Source of the DNA: DASUGM01 sp036274055
GTDB lineage: Bacteria > Acidobacteriota > Vicinamibacteria > Vicinamibacterales > SCN-69-37
Reading direction: 5' to 3'
NCBI GenBank assembly: GCA_036274055.1
Contig: DASUGM010000141.1
Span: 1 to 52,519, forward strand
DNA: 52,519 nt
The notes below the pieces were generated by a model, which made no database searches, was not told the origin of the DNA, and was given only the letters and a program-made list of their open reading frames with translations. Positions 19,586-27,815 of the stretch are shown piece after piece. Each line of letters begins with the position of its first letter. Within the stretch, counting starts at the first letter, position 1. The translations under genes and the position numbers were made by a program.

Positions 19586-20104
19586 CTAAAACTCGACTTC
19601 CAACTTCGCCCGCGTAATCGCCGCGAGCGGCACCCGATGCACGCGCCGGCCCTCTTCGAGCAGCACGTGCCCGTCTTCAAATCCCGCCAGCCGGCCGGCA
19701 AACGCCGTCTGACGCTCGATCGGCTCGCGCGTCACCAGCTTGGCCAGCCGTCCGACGAAGCGGCGATAGTCCGCCTCGTGCCGCAGCGGCCGGTCGAGGC
19801 CCGGCGAGCTCACCTCGAGCGTGTAACTCTGCGCCAGACCCGCCGTCAGTTCTTCTTCGACATCGAGAATCGCGCTCAAGTCACGACTCACGTGCTGACA
19901 GTCTTCGATGCCAACGATGTCTTCCCTCCGCGTCTCGGCGCTCTCTGCGTCTCCGCGTGCGCCCTCCGCGGCCCGGCGCGGTACGCGATCGACGATCACC
20001 CGCAGGACCCAGCCGACCGATTCCCGACGAAACTGCACGTCGAAAATCTCGAGGCCGTGGCTCTCGGCAACCCGCGCTGCGGTTGCCCGCAGGCGATCCA
20101 GCAT
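19586..20104 (-). CDS. rimP: Ribosome maturation factor RimP with repeat-coded insert
   Basis: The 172-residue protein matches RimP: AESHGLEIFDVQFRRE, then DCQHVSRDLSAILDVEE and LEVSSPGLDRPL. It is needed for 30S maturation. I chose ATG 20104; an upstream TTG at 20185 falls in the T-tract of the rimO terminator and cannot be a usual start. Residues about 42-62 (Arg/Ala/Glu-rich) replace a short turn in the N-terminal domain. They are encoded by CGCGGAGA-type tandem words like the intergenic repeats. E. coli RimP is about 150 residues, so the insert accounts for the extra length. Confidence 0.92.
   Translation of the reverse strand: MLDRLRATAARVAESHGLEIFDVQFRRESVGWVLRVIVDRVPRRAAEGARGDAESAETRREDIVGIEDCQHVSRDLSAILDVEEELTAGLAQSYTLEVSSPGLDRPLRHEADYRRFVGRLAKLVTREPIERQTAFAGRLAGFEDGHVLLEEGRRVHRVPLAAITRAKLEVEF
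19925..19985. repeat. Tandem GCGGAGAC-type words inside rimP
   Basis: Imperfect 8-9-bp repeats (minus-strand words CGCGGAG, CGCAGAG, CGCCGAG, CGCGGAG) lie within the coding frame and add about 20 residues to a loop. The style matches the intergenic array at 39158-39255. Confidence 0.65.
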
Positions 20105-20176
20105 GTCGTCTCGGCTCGCTGTCACTGAGGCCGTCGGGTTGGTCGATGCGGTGCACGCCCGGGCAAAAATCGCCCT

Positions 20177-20206
20177 AAAAAACAAATAGTGGGCACGGGC
20201 CCACTA
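20177..20206 (-). terminator. Rho-independent terminator after rimO
   Basis: On the minus strand an 8-bp perfect stem (TAGTGGGC / GCCCACTA, CCGT loop) is followed by TTTGTTTTTT. It lies 35 nt after the rimO stop and separates rimO from the rimP-nusA-infB operon. Confidence 0.88.
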
Positions 20207-20241
20207 CCAAGCCTTTCCCGCCAAGACCACCCGTAAGTATA

Positions 20242-21672
20242 TCAGCCGGTGGGCCAGGCGGGCAACGGGACGGCGACCAGATCGTAGCCGCGCGCCCCGG
20301 TAATCCGGGCCGGAATCACCGCGCCGGGGGCATACGCCGACGGATCGCACTCGTCGAGCACGACCATCGCATCGATGTCGGGCGCCTGGCCGGCCAGCCG
20401 GCCGGTCAGCACCAGCTCCGAGTCGGGCGACGGCCCGTCCACCATCACCGCGATCGTCGATCCAATCCGCGCTTTGAGCCGGGCGGCCACGATCTGCTTC
20501 TGCAGCTTCATCAGCCGGTCGCGGCGGGCCGTTTTCGTCGCCGCCGGCACGTCGTCGGTCATCGCGTAGGCGCGAGTGTCTTCTTCGTGCGAGTAGGTGA
20601 ACACGCCGACATGATCGAACTGCGTGTCCCGCACGAACTTCATCAGTTCGTCGAAGTCCTGCTCGGTCTCGCCCGGGAAGCCGACGATGAAAGTCGTCCG
20701 CAGCGTCACGTCCGGCAGATGCCGGCGAATCCGCGCGAGCAGCTTGTCGTAGGCCTCGCGATTGCCAGGCCGACGCATCCGCCGAAGCACGTCGGCGGAG
20801 GCATGCTGGAGCGGCAGGTCGATGTAGCGCACGACTTTTTCGCACGCCGCGATCGCCTCGAGGACGTCGTCGGTGATCGTCGTCGGGTACAGGTAGAGCA
20901 GCCGGATCCACTCGATGCCGGCAACGTTGTTCAAGCGCCGCAACAGCCGGGCCAGGGCGCCGCGCGCGCCTTTATCGATGCCGAAGAACGTCGTGTCCTG
21001 CGAAATCAACAGCAGCTCCCGGACGCCGCCGGCCGCGAGCCGTTCCGCCTCGGCGACGATCGAGTCCTCGTCGCGGCTGCGGTACTTGCCGCGCAGCGTC
21101 GGGATGATGCAGAACGCGCAGGTGTAGTCGCAGCCTTCCGCGATCTTGATGTAGGCGTAATGTCTGGGCGTCGTGAGAAGCCGGGGTGAATTCGCGTCGT
21201 AAATCCATGTCGGGAGCGCGTGCGCGTGCGCGTCCGTGTCCGTCTTGCGGCTTGGGTCTTGGGACTTGAGCCCTGGGCCTGGGGCCGTGGGCCTGAACAG
21301 GGTGAGAGGACTCGCGCCCGATGTCCGTGCGCCCGCCAGCGCCGGCACGATCTCCGGCACGTCGCCCGTCCCGAGGACGACGTCGATCTCGGGAATTTCT
21401 GCTTTCAACTGATCGCGGTAGCGCTCGGCGAGACAGCCGGTCACGATCAGCTTCTTGCAGCCGCCGTCGCGCTTGAGCTGCGCCATTTCGAGGATGGCGT
21501 CGACGGATTCTTCCTTGGCCTTGTCGATGAACGCGCAGGTGTTGACGACGATGACGTCGGCGCTGGTCGCGTCGGCCGTGATCTCATGGCCAGCGTCGCG
21601 GGCCATACCGAGCATTACCTCGCCGTCGACGAGGTTTTTGGGGCAGCCGAGGGAGACGAATCCGACTTTCAT
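20242..21672 (-). CDS. rimO: Ribosomal protein S12 methylthiotransferase RimO with repeat-coded insert
   Basis: The 476-residue enzyme methylthiolates Asp of ribosomal protein S12. The N-terminal domain has SLGCPKNLVDGE with cluster cysteines C10, C46 and C80. The radical-SAM motif is EGCDYTCAFC (C181, C185, C188), and a TRAM domain ends the protein. Start residues MKVGFVSLGCPKN match RimO, not MiaB. Residues about 127-152 between the first domain and the radical-SAM domain are encoded by heptad words (CTTGGGT, CCTGGGC) and GCGTGC repeats. E. coli RimO is 441 residues. The gene ends at a strong terminator. Confidence 0.93.
   Translation of the reverse strand: MKVGFVSLGCPKNLVDGEVMLGMARDAGHEITADATSADVIVVNTCAFIDKAKEESVDAILEMAQLKRDGGCKKLIVTGCLAERYRDQLKAEIPEIDVVLGTGDVPEIVPALAGARTSGASPLTLFRPTAPGPGLKSQDPSRKTDTDAHAHALPTWIYDANSPRLLTTPRHYAYIKIAEGCDYTCAFCIIPTLRGKYRSRDEDSIVAEAERLAAGGVRELLLISQDTTFFGIDKGARGALARLLRRLNNVAGIEWIRLLYLYPTTITDDVLEAIAACEKVVRYIDLPLQHASADVLRRMRRPGNREAYDKLLARIRRHLPDVTLRTTFIVGFPGETEQDFDELMKFVRDTQFDHVGVFTYSHEEDTRAYAMTDDVPAATKTARRDRLMKLQKQIVAARLKARIGSTIAVMVDGPSPDSELVLTGRLAGQAPDIDAMVVLDECDPSAYAPGAVIPARITGARGYDLVAVPLPAWPTG
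21222..21300. repeat. Heptad-type repeat inside rimO
   Basis: The plus strand shows GCGCGT repeats (21236-21256), then CTTGGGT, CTTGGGA, CTTGAGC, CCTGGGC and CTGGGGC-type words to about 21295. These are the same words as in the intergenic arrays after smc and ctpA, yet they lie in frame within rimO. Confidence 0.8.
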
Positions 21673-21679
21673 TTGCGAT

Positions 21680-21850
<171 letters not shown>

Positions 21851-21851
21851 A

Positions 21852-23144
21852 TCAGGGATACATCCGATACAACATCCGCGGATAGGGAATCGCTTCACGC
21901 AGATGCTCGAGTCCGCAGATCCATGAGACGACGCGCTCGATGCCCATGCCGAATCCGGCGTGAGGCACCGATCCGAAGCGGCGCAGGTCGAGGTACCACT
22001 CGAAGGCCTCGCGCGGCAGCTTGTGTTCGTCGATGCGCTTGAGGAGCAGATCGTAGTCGTCGAGACGCTGGCCGCCGCCGATGATCTCCCCGTAGCCCTC
22101 GGGCGCGAGGACATCGACCGAGAGCGAGACTTCCGGCCGATCCGGGTGCGGCTTGAAGTAAAACGCCTTGATCGCCGACGGATAACCGGTGACGCAGACC
22201 GGACCGTCGAAGTGCTCGGAAAGCGCGGTTTCGTCCGGGCTGCCGAAGTCGCCGCCCCATTCGAACGGCAGGCCTTTCTCTTTCAGCAGCGTTACCGCGT
22301 CATCGTAGGTGATGCGCGCGAACGGCTTGGCGATCTTCGCGAGCTTGGTGGTGTCGCGCTCGAGGACTTTCAATTCCCTCTGGCGGCGATCGAGGACGCG
22401 GCCGACGACGTCGACCACCAGTCCCTGGGCAAGCTCGATGACGTCGTCGAGCGTCGCGTAGGCGACTTCGGGCTCGACCATCCAGAATTCGGTGAGGTGG
22501 CGGCGGGTTTTCGATTTTTCGGCGCGAAACGTCGGGCCGAAGCAATACACGCGGCCGAGCGCCATCGCGTTGGCTTCGTTGTAGAGCTGGCCGCTCTGGG
22601 TCAGGTACGCGGTCGTGTCCTCGAAGTACTGCACCGGGAACAAGGTCGTCGTGCCCTCGCACGCCGACGGCGTGAAGATCGGCGTGTCGGCGAGGATGAA
22701 CCCGCGGTTGTTGAAGTAGTCGCGGACCGCGTCGATCACCTCGTGCCGCACCCGGAGCGCCGCCTGTTGCCGCTGCGACCGGATCCACAGATGGCGACGA
22801 TCCATGAGGAAGTCGACGCCATGCTCCTTCGGCGTAATCGGATAGTCCTGGGCGGCGCCGACGACTTCGAGGCCGCTGGCGTCGATCTCGAAGCCGCCGG
22901 GCGCGCGCGAGTCGGCGCGGGCAGTGCCGGTGACGACGATCGCGCTCTCCTGCGACAGGTGATCGGCGCGGCTGAACGTCTCGTCGCCGACCGCGGCTTT
23001 CGACATCACCGCCTGAATGAAGCCCGATCCGTCGCGCACTTGCAGGAAATGGATCTTGCCGCTCGACCGGCGGCCCGCCAGCCAGCCTTTGATGGTGACC
23101 GGCCGACCTTCGAATTTCGCGATGTCTTCGATGTAGACGTGCAT
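21852..23144 (-). CDS. asnS: Asparaginyl-tRNA synthetase
   Basis: The 430-residue class II synthetase has an N-terminal OB anticodon-binding domain (VTIKGWLAGRRSSGKIHFLQVRDG family pattern). The catalytic domain has motif 2 around FRAEKSKTRRHLTEFWMVEPE and motif 3 GFGMGIERVVSWICG. AsnRS rather than AspRS is indicated by the compact length and the TPIFTPSACEGTTTLFPV segment. It charges tRNA-Asn. No clear ribosome site is visible: just upstream of the ATG the leader consists of octad repeats. It follows the isomerase gene after a 90-nt repeat. Confidence 0.93.
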   Translation of the reverse strand: MHVYIEDIAKFEGRPVTIKGWLAGRRSSGKIHFLQVRDGSGFIQAVMSKAAVGDETFSRADHLSQESAIVVTGTARADSRAPGGFEIDASGLEVVGAAQDYPITPKEHGVDFLMDRRHLWIRSQRQQAALRVRHEVIDAVRDYFNNRGFILADTPIFTPSACEGTTTLFPVQYFEDTTAYLTQSGQLYNEANAMALGRVYCFGPTFRAEKSKTRRHLTEFWMVEPEVAYATLDDVIELAQGLVVDVVGRVLDRRQRELKVLERDTTKLAKIAKPFARITYDDAVTLLKEKGLPFEWGGDFGSPDETALSEHFDGPVCVTGYPSAIKAFYFKPHPDRPEVSLSVDVLAPEGYGEIIGGGQRLDDYDLLLKRIDEHKLPREAFEWYLDLRRFGSVPHAGFGMGIERVVSWICGLEHLREAIPYPRMLYRMYP

Positions 23145-23149
23145 AGCAA

Positions 23150-23234
23150 TCCGTGCGCCGTGCGCCTGTGCGCCTGTGCGCCTGTGCGCCTGTGCGGGGG
23201 GCCGGCACCGAGCCGTGAGCCGTGAGCCCTGAGC
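23150..23234. repeat. Octad array (GTGCGCCT) plus heptads between the isomerase gene and asnS
   Basis: Four exact GTGCGCCT octads lie at 23160-23191, flanked by partial copies. 23209-23234 carries GAGCCGT/GAGCCCT heptads that start right after the isomerase stop on the minus strand. The block forms the whole leader between the two genes. Confidence 0.85.
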
Positions 23235-24110
23235 CTACTCCTCTGAGAATTCCAGCGGCCGCCGCAAGTCATCAAGTATGGCCTGAATCCTCGCCCTCGC
23301 GTTAACCGCGCGGGTCAGGGTCGCCGCGGCGTCGCCGTGATCGGGCAGCTCGAAGATCCAGGGACCGGTGTAGCCGACCTTGACCATCGTCATCAGCGTC
23401 AGCGGCCAGTCGATGGTGCCGGCGAAGGGCACCAGATGGTCGTCGTCGCGGCCGCGGTTGTCGTGGACGTGGGTGGTGATGATGTAGCCGGCGAGCGCGT
23501 CGACGGCTTCGGGGGCGCCGCCGACGAGGTGGGCGTGGCCGAAGTCGAGGCAGACCGCGGCGTCGCCAAGTTCGAGGTCGCCGTCGAGCAGATCGATGAG
23601 CGCGTCCGGCGTCGCCAGATCATTGGGAATGACTTCGAGCGCGAGCCGCACACCGGCGTCGGCGCAGGCTCCGGCAATCGGGGCCAGGCTCTTGCGCATC
23701 GACGCGACGTCGTTGTCGCCAGCGGGAATCTTCTGTCCGCGCGGCAGCCCGAGGTGGAGCACGAGGGTCTCGCATTTCAGTCGCCGCGCCGCGGCAATCG
23801 CCACCAGCGTCTCGTCGACCGCCTCCTGGCGCTGCGCCGCGACCGGCGAGGCGTTGGAGTAGGCGCGGCCCCACTCGCCGTTGGTCACCCCGACGGTAAT
23901 CGGCGCGTGCATGCTGATCGCGGTCATGCCGAGCGCGGCCAGCCAGCCGCCGATCTCGTCGATGTGGCGCGGATCGTGGTAGTCGACGTGCGTGCGGGTC
24001 GCGAACAACTCGATCAAGTCGAGTCCGTGCGCGTGCGCCAGTTCGAGGTGCGCGCGGGTGAGGCGATCGCCGTGGAAGATATGCGTCGACAGTCCGAACG
24101 GCGCGCTCAT
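23235..24110 (-). CDS. Sugar phosphate isomerase/epimerase-like TIM-barrel protein
   Basis: The 291-residue protein has the xylose-isomerase-like (AP endonuclease 2) TIM-barrel pattern. Candidate metal ligands are Glu in ALEVIPND, Asp/His in CLDFGHAH, His in THVHDNRG and Glu in WIFELPDHG. Substrate is unknown. Its ATG overlaps the TGA of the upstream kinase (ATGA), so the two are co-translated and probably act in one pathway, perhaps amino-sugar metabolism (inference). A heptad array begins at its stop codon. Confidence 0.82.
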   Translation of the reverse strand: MSAPFGLSTHIFHGDRLTRAHLELAHAHGLDLIELFATRTHVDYHDPRHIDEIGGWLAALGMTAISMHAPITVGVTNGEWGRAYSNASPVAAQRQEAVDETLVAIAAARRLKCETLVLHLGLPRGQKIPAGDNDVASMRKSLAPIAGACADAGVRLALEVIPNDLATPDALIDLLDGDLELGDAAVCLDFGHAHLVGGAPEAVDALAGYIITTHVHDNRGRDDDHLVPFAGTIDWPLTLMTMVKVGYTGPWIFELPDHGDAAATLTRAVNARARIQAILDDLRRPLEFSEE

Positions 24111-25105
24111 TGCAGTTCTTCCACGTGCGGGGCGAGCAGCGCCCGCAGCGTGGCGAAGCGCGAGTACTTGCGCAGATTCTCGCGCGCATAGCGCAGCGTC
24201 CGCGGAATGTACTGGATGTAGACGGTGTTGCGCCGCGCCGTCGTCTGATAGCCGAAGGTGCCGAGCGCCTTGAGATTGCGCTGCAGCGCCATCAGATCGA
24301 AGCGCCGCCGGAACGCGGCGGCGTCGCCCGGACGGCCGGAGAGCGCCAGGAAATACGCGATCAGTTCGTCGACCGCGGCTTCGGTGAGGTCCATGTACGA
24401 GTCGCGCAGCAGCGACACCAGATCGTAGGTGTCCGGGCCCATTCGCGCGTCCTGAAAATCGATGATGTAGAGCTGGCCGCTGCGCCACATCAAATTGCGG
24501 CTGTGGTAGTCGCGATGACAGAGCACACGCGGCTCGGCGGCAAGTTCGACGACGATATGGCTCAGTTCGGTCCGCAGCTGCTCGCGCGTCTCCGGTTCGA
24601 GGTGCGCGCCGCGATACGCCTCGAGGAAATGCTTCAGGAAGAAGTCCATTTCCCAGCTCAGCTTCTCGACGTCGAAGGCGATGCCGTAGGGCACGAAACG
24701 CGGGTGCTTCAGATCGCGTCCGCGGCGCTGGAGGATCTCGATCAGGGAGACCGCCTGCCGGTACAGCGCCGCATGCTCCGGCGGCGACGCGGCGCCGAGA
24801 TGCGCCTGCAGGGTGACGTCGCCAAGGTCGTCGAGCGCGAGGACGCCGACGTCGGCGGCGTGACCGAGGATGCGCGGCACCGGGACCGGCATCGCCGCCA
24901 GCAGCTCGGCGACATTGACGAACGGCAGCGTGGCGTAGTCGAACGGCGCCGCGTTGACGGCGAGCACGAACGGCGTGGTGTCGCGCGGGATGATGCGGAA
25001 ATAACGGCGGTCCGAGGCGTCGCCGGTGAGCGGCACGATCCGCGCCGGCTCGATCGCATGGCGCTGAAGATACACGTTGACTGCTTCAGGAATCGGCGCG
25101 TCCAC
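24107..25105 (-). CDS. Aminoglycoside phosphotransferase-fold sugar kinase (AmgK-like)
   Basis: The 332-residue protein has an N-terminus PLTGDASDRRYFRI typical of AmgK anomeric MurNAc/GlcNAc kinases. It has the APH-fold catalytic loop CHRDYHSRNLMW and metal site IIDFQDARMGP. I place the start at GTG 25105, because upstream residues do not resemble the family. Divergent with only 16 bp between starts is a nucleotidyltransferase, the partner activity (MurU) in cell-wall sugar salvage. The true substrate is not shown by sequence. A TACAAT hexamer 8 nt before the GTG suggests a leaderless transcript. Confidence 0.78.
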   Translation of the reverse strand: MDAPIPEAVNVYLQRHAIEPARIVPLTGDASDRRYFRIIPRDTTPFVLAVNAAPFDYATLPFVNVAELLAAMPVPVPRILGHAADVGVLALDDLGDVTLQAHLGAASPPEHAALYRQAVSLIEILQRRGRDLKHPRFVPYGIAFDVEKLSWEMDFFLKHFLEAYRGAHLEPETREQLRTELSHIVVELAAEPRVLCHRDYHSRNLMWRSGQLYIIDFQDARMGPDTYDLVSLLRDSYMDLTEAAVDELIAYFLALSGRPGDAAAFRRRFDLMALQRNLKALGTFGYQTTARRNTVYIQYIPRTLRYARENLRKYSRFATLRALLAPHVEELQ

Positions 25106-25121
25106 GACGCCACATTGTAGG

Positions 25122-26051
25122 ATGACCGGCGTGCTCCCCGCTCTCGTCCTCACCGCCGGCCTGGGCAAACGACTCGATCCCATCACGCGACTGGTCGCCA
25201 AACCGGCGGTGCCGCTCGGCGATCGCACCCTGATCGAGCGGGTGCTGGCCTGGCTCGAGCGCCAGCAGGTCCGCGATCTCGTCCTCAACCTGCATCACCG
25301 ACCCGAGACGATCGCCGCGGTCGTCGGCGATGGCGCTCATCTCGGTGTCCGCGTCCGCTACTCGTGGGAACAGCCGGTACTCGGCTCGGCCGGCGGACCG
25401 CGACGGGCGCTGCCGCTCCTCGACGCCGACACGTTTCTGGTCGTCAACGGCGACACGCTCTCGAACGTCGATCTCGCGGCAATGCACGCTGCGCATCGCC
25501 GCTCCGGCGCCGACGTCACCATGGCGGTCGTGCCCAATCCCGCGCCCGATCACTACAACGGCATCGCCATCGACGACGACGGCGTGGTGCTGGGGTTCGT
25601 CCCGAAAGGCGAAGCGCACGGGACCTGGCACTTCATCGGCATCCAGATCGTCAGCCGCCGGATCTTCGAGCCGCTCGCCGACGGCGTGGCGGCGGAGACC
25701 GTCGCCGCGCTCTATCGCGACATCGTGCGAGTCTCGCCGGGCCGGATTCGCGCGCTGCCGGTCGAGACGACGTTCATCGACGTCGGCACGCCGCGCGACT
25801 ACCTCGCCGCTGCGGCGACGTTCCCGGCGCCGCCGGCCGATATCGATCCCGGCGCGCGCGTCATCAACTCGGTCATCTGGCCGGAGGCGCGGATCAGCGC
25901 CGGCGCCGATCTCGATCAGTGCATCGTCGCCGGACGCGTCGATATCCCGGATGGATTTCGCGCCACGAATTGCGCGCTGATTCCGGCGTCGGCGGTTTCG
26001 GCGGGCGAGACGGTCGAAATTGAAGGCGGGGTCGCGGTGTTCCGGATCTAA
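25122..26051 (+). CDS. NDP-sugar nucleotidyltransferase (MurU-like)
   Basis: This protein of about 309 residues has a nucleotidyltransferase Rossmann-like fold. The nucleotide loop is LTAGLGKRLDPITRLVAKPAVPL, the metal motif is VVNGDTL, and later motifs are WHFIGIQIV and ETTFIDVGTPRDYL. A short left-handed-helix-like tail follows (ARVINSVIWPEARISAGADL). It should convert a sugar-1-phosphate and NTP to an NDP-sugar. The neighbouring AmgK-like kinase suggests MurNAc-1-P or GlcNAc-1-P as substrate (inference). AGG is too close to ATG 25122, so GTG 25131 (10 nt after AGG) is an alternative start. It is convergent with degP across a palindrome. Confidence 0.8.
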   Translation: MTGVLPALVLTAGLGKRLDPITRLVAKPAVPLGDRTLIERVLAWLERQQVRDLVLNLHHRPETIAAVVGDGAHLGVRVRYSWEQPVLGSAGGPRRALPLLDADTFLVVNGDTLSNVDLAAMHAAHRRSGADVTMAVVPNPAPDHYNGIAIDDDGVVLGFVPKGEAHGTWHFIGIQIVSRRIFEPLADGVAAETVAALYRDIVRVSPGRIRALPVETTFIDVGTPRDYLAAAATFPAPPADIDPGARVINSVIWPEARISAGADLDQCIVAGRVDIPDGFRATNCALIPASAVSAGETVEIEGGVAVFRI

Positions 26052-26237
26052 ATCGGTACGCAGGTACGCGGGGTACGTCAGGGACGCGGGGACCAGGAAC
26101 GCGGCTTCGCTCGCCTGCTTCGTTTGATCAGATCGGTTCCGACCGATCCGAGTCAAAGAAAGCTGGCAGGCGAGCGAAGCGAAGCCGCGTTCCTGGTCCC
26201 CGCGTCCCTGACGTACCCCGCGTACCCGCGTACCGAT
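26052..26237. repeat. Long near-perfect palindrome between convergent genes
   Basis: Arms 26052-26122 and 26170-26237 are reverse complements over about 65 bp with few mismatches. Words are GGTACGCG, GGGACGCG and GGAACGCG, a period of 8-9 bp. It starts at the base after the nucleotidyltransferase TAA and ends at the degP stop. It could act as a bidirectional terminator. Confidence 0.88.
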
Positions 26238-27788
26238 CTAGCGCTTGCGAACCAGCAGAAGCTGTTCCCCGGCCTCTCGGTCGATGGTCCGCCAGACCAC
26301 GATGCTGGCGGTCCGGCCGGCGGGGATCGCATCGAGGGCGGCCTCGACCTCGTCAGTCGAGTTCACGATCTTGTCCTGAATCGACAGGATGACGTCGCCG
26401 GAGCGCAGACCGCTCTGCTGCGCCGCGCCGAATGGCGTGACGTCCACGATCACGGCGGCGCCGCGGCCCGCCGGCACCCGCAGCGCGGTGCGCTGCTGGC
26501 CGGTCAACGCCTGGAACGTCATCCCGAAGCCGCGGGTCTCGCGCGGCATTTCACGCGGCCGCCGCGGCGTGTCCGCGGCGACGGTGGTGCCTTCCTCAGC
26601 GAGGTTCAACGCCGCCACCTTGACGTTCAAGGTCATCGGCTTGCGGTTGCGGATGATCTTCACCGGCACGGTCGTGTCCGGCGCAGTGCGGGTCACCAGG
26701 CTGACCAGTTCGTTGTTATCGCGAACCGGACGGCCGTTGAATTCGACGACAACGTCACGCACGCGCATGCCGGCCGCCTTGGCGGGTCCACCTTCATCGA
26801 CCGACGCGATGATCGCGCCCTCGGTGTTCGGCAGCCCGTAGTCCTCGGCGAGGTCCTTGGTCAGCGGCACGCGCGAAACCGACACCGCAATCCGGCCGCG
26901 GACGACGCGTCCCGTCCGCAGCTGCGGCAGGATGTCGCGCACCGTGTTGATGGGCACCGCGAAGCCGACGCCGACGTTCCCCTGTCCCTGGCTGTCGCTC
27001 AGGATCATCGTGTTGATGCCGATGACCTCACCGCGAATGTTGAGCAGCGGGCCGCCGGAATTGCCGCGGTTGATCGCCGCGTCGGTCTGGATGAAATCCT
27101 CGAAGCGGCCGTTGCTGACCAGCGTCTGACGGCCGACGGCGCTGACGACGCCGACGGTGACCGTGTTCGAGAGCGAGAACGGGTTGCCAATCGCCATGAC
27201 GAAATCGCCGGGCGCCATCTGCGCCGAGTCGCCGAACTTCGACACGGTCAGCGCTTCGTCCGGCAGCTGCGTCAACTGGATCAGCGCCGTGTCCGTGAGT
27301 GCGTCGCGGCCGACCAGCTTGGCCGGCAGCCACTGCGACAGGTCATCCATGCCCATCAACTTCACTTCGATCTCGGTCGCGTCCTCGACGACGTGGTTGT
27401 TGGTCAGGATGAAGCCCTGTTTGTCGACGATGAAGCCGCTGCCGGCGCCCTGCACGATTTCCGGCTCGGCATCCTGGTCCGGCTGCGCCCGCGGCGCGCC
27501 GCGGCGGCCGAACGGCTGCTGGCTGAAGAGCTCGCCAATGCCGCGCCCTTCACGCTCGGATCGCACCCGGATGCTCACGACCGACGGTCCCTGATCGTGC
27601 GCGATGGTGCGGAACGTCGTCGCGTCGACCGGGCCCGAGAAGGGCGCGCTGTTGGTGACCGGCACGTCGATGGTGCCGGCCAGCGAGCGCGGCGTCAGAT
27701 CGAGGCGCGACGCCAGGACCATGCCGCCGACGACCGACGCGAAGGCGATGAGAACTCCATAAAAGAATGTTGATTTGCGTGTCGTCAT
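26238..27788 (-). CDS. degP: DegP/HtrA-type periplasmic serine protease (Do family)
   Basis: The 516-residue protein has an N-terminal membrane or signal segment (about residues 8-27). The trypsin-like domain has triad H132 (TNNHVV), D166 (DTALI) and S244 (GNSGGPL). Two PDZ domains follow, at about 305-390 and 430-510. It degrades or refolds damaged envelope proteins. A Q/P/R-rich loop (about 85-112) corresponds to the LA loop. It begins 27 nt after the M24 peptidase gene, with GGAG upstream of the ATG, so the two are likely co-transcribed. Confidence 0.92.
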   Translation of the reverse strand: MTTRKSTFFYGVLIAFASVVGGMVLASRLDLTPRSLAGTIDVPVTNSAPFSGPVDATTFRTIAHDQGPSVVSIRVRSEREGRGIGELFSQQPFGRRGAPRAQPDQDAEPEIVQGAGSGFIVDKQGFILTNNHVVEDATEIEVKLMGMDDLSQWLPAKLVGRDALTDTALIQLTQLPDEALTVSKFGDSAQMAPGDFVMAIGNPFSLSNTVTVGVVSAVGRQTLVSNGRFEDFIQTDAAINRGNSGGPLLNIRGEVIGINTMILSDSQGQGNVGVGFAVPINTVRDILPQLRTGRVVRGRIAVSVSRVPLTKDLAEDYGLPNTEGAIIASVDEGGPAKAAGMRVRDVVVEFNGRPVRDNNELVSLVTRTAPDTTVPVKIIRNRKPMTLNVKVAALNLAEEGTTVAADTPRRPREMPRETRGFGMTFQALTGQQRTALRVPAGRGAAVIVDVTPFGAAQQSGLRSGDVILSIQDKIVNSTDEVEAALDAIPAGRTASIVVWRTIDREAGEQLLLVRKR

Positions 27789-27815
27789 ATGAAACTCCGA
27801 AAGACCTCTCTATGT

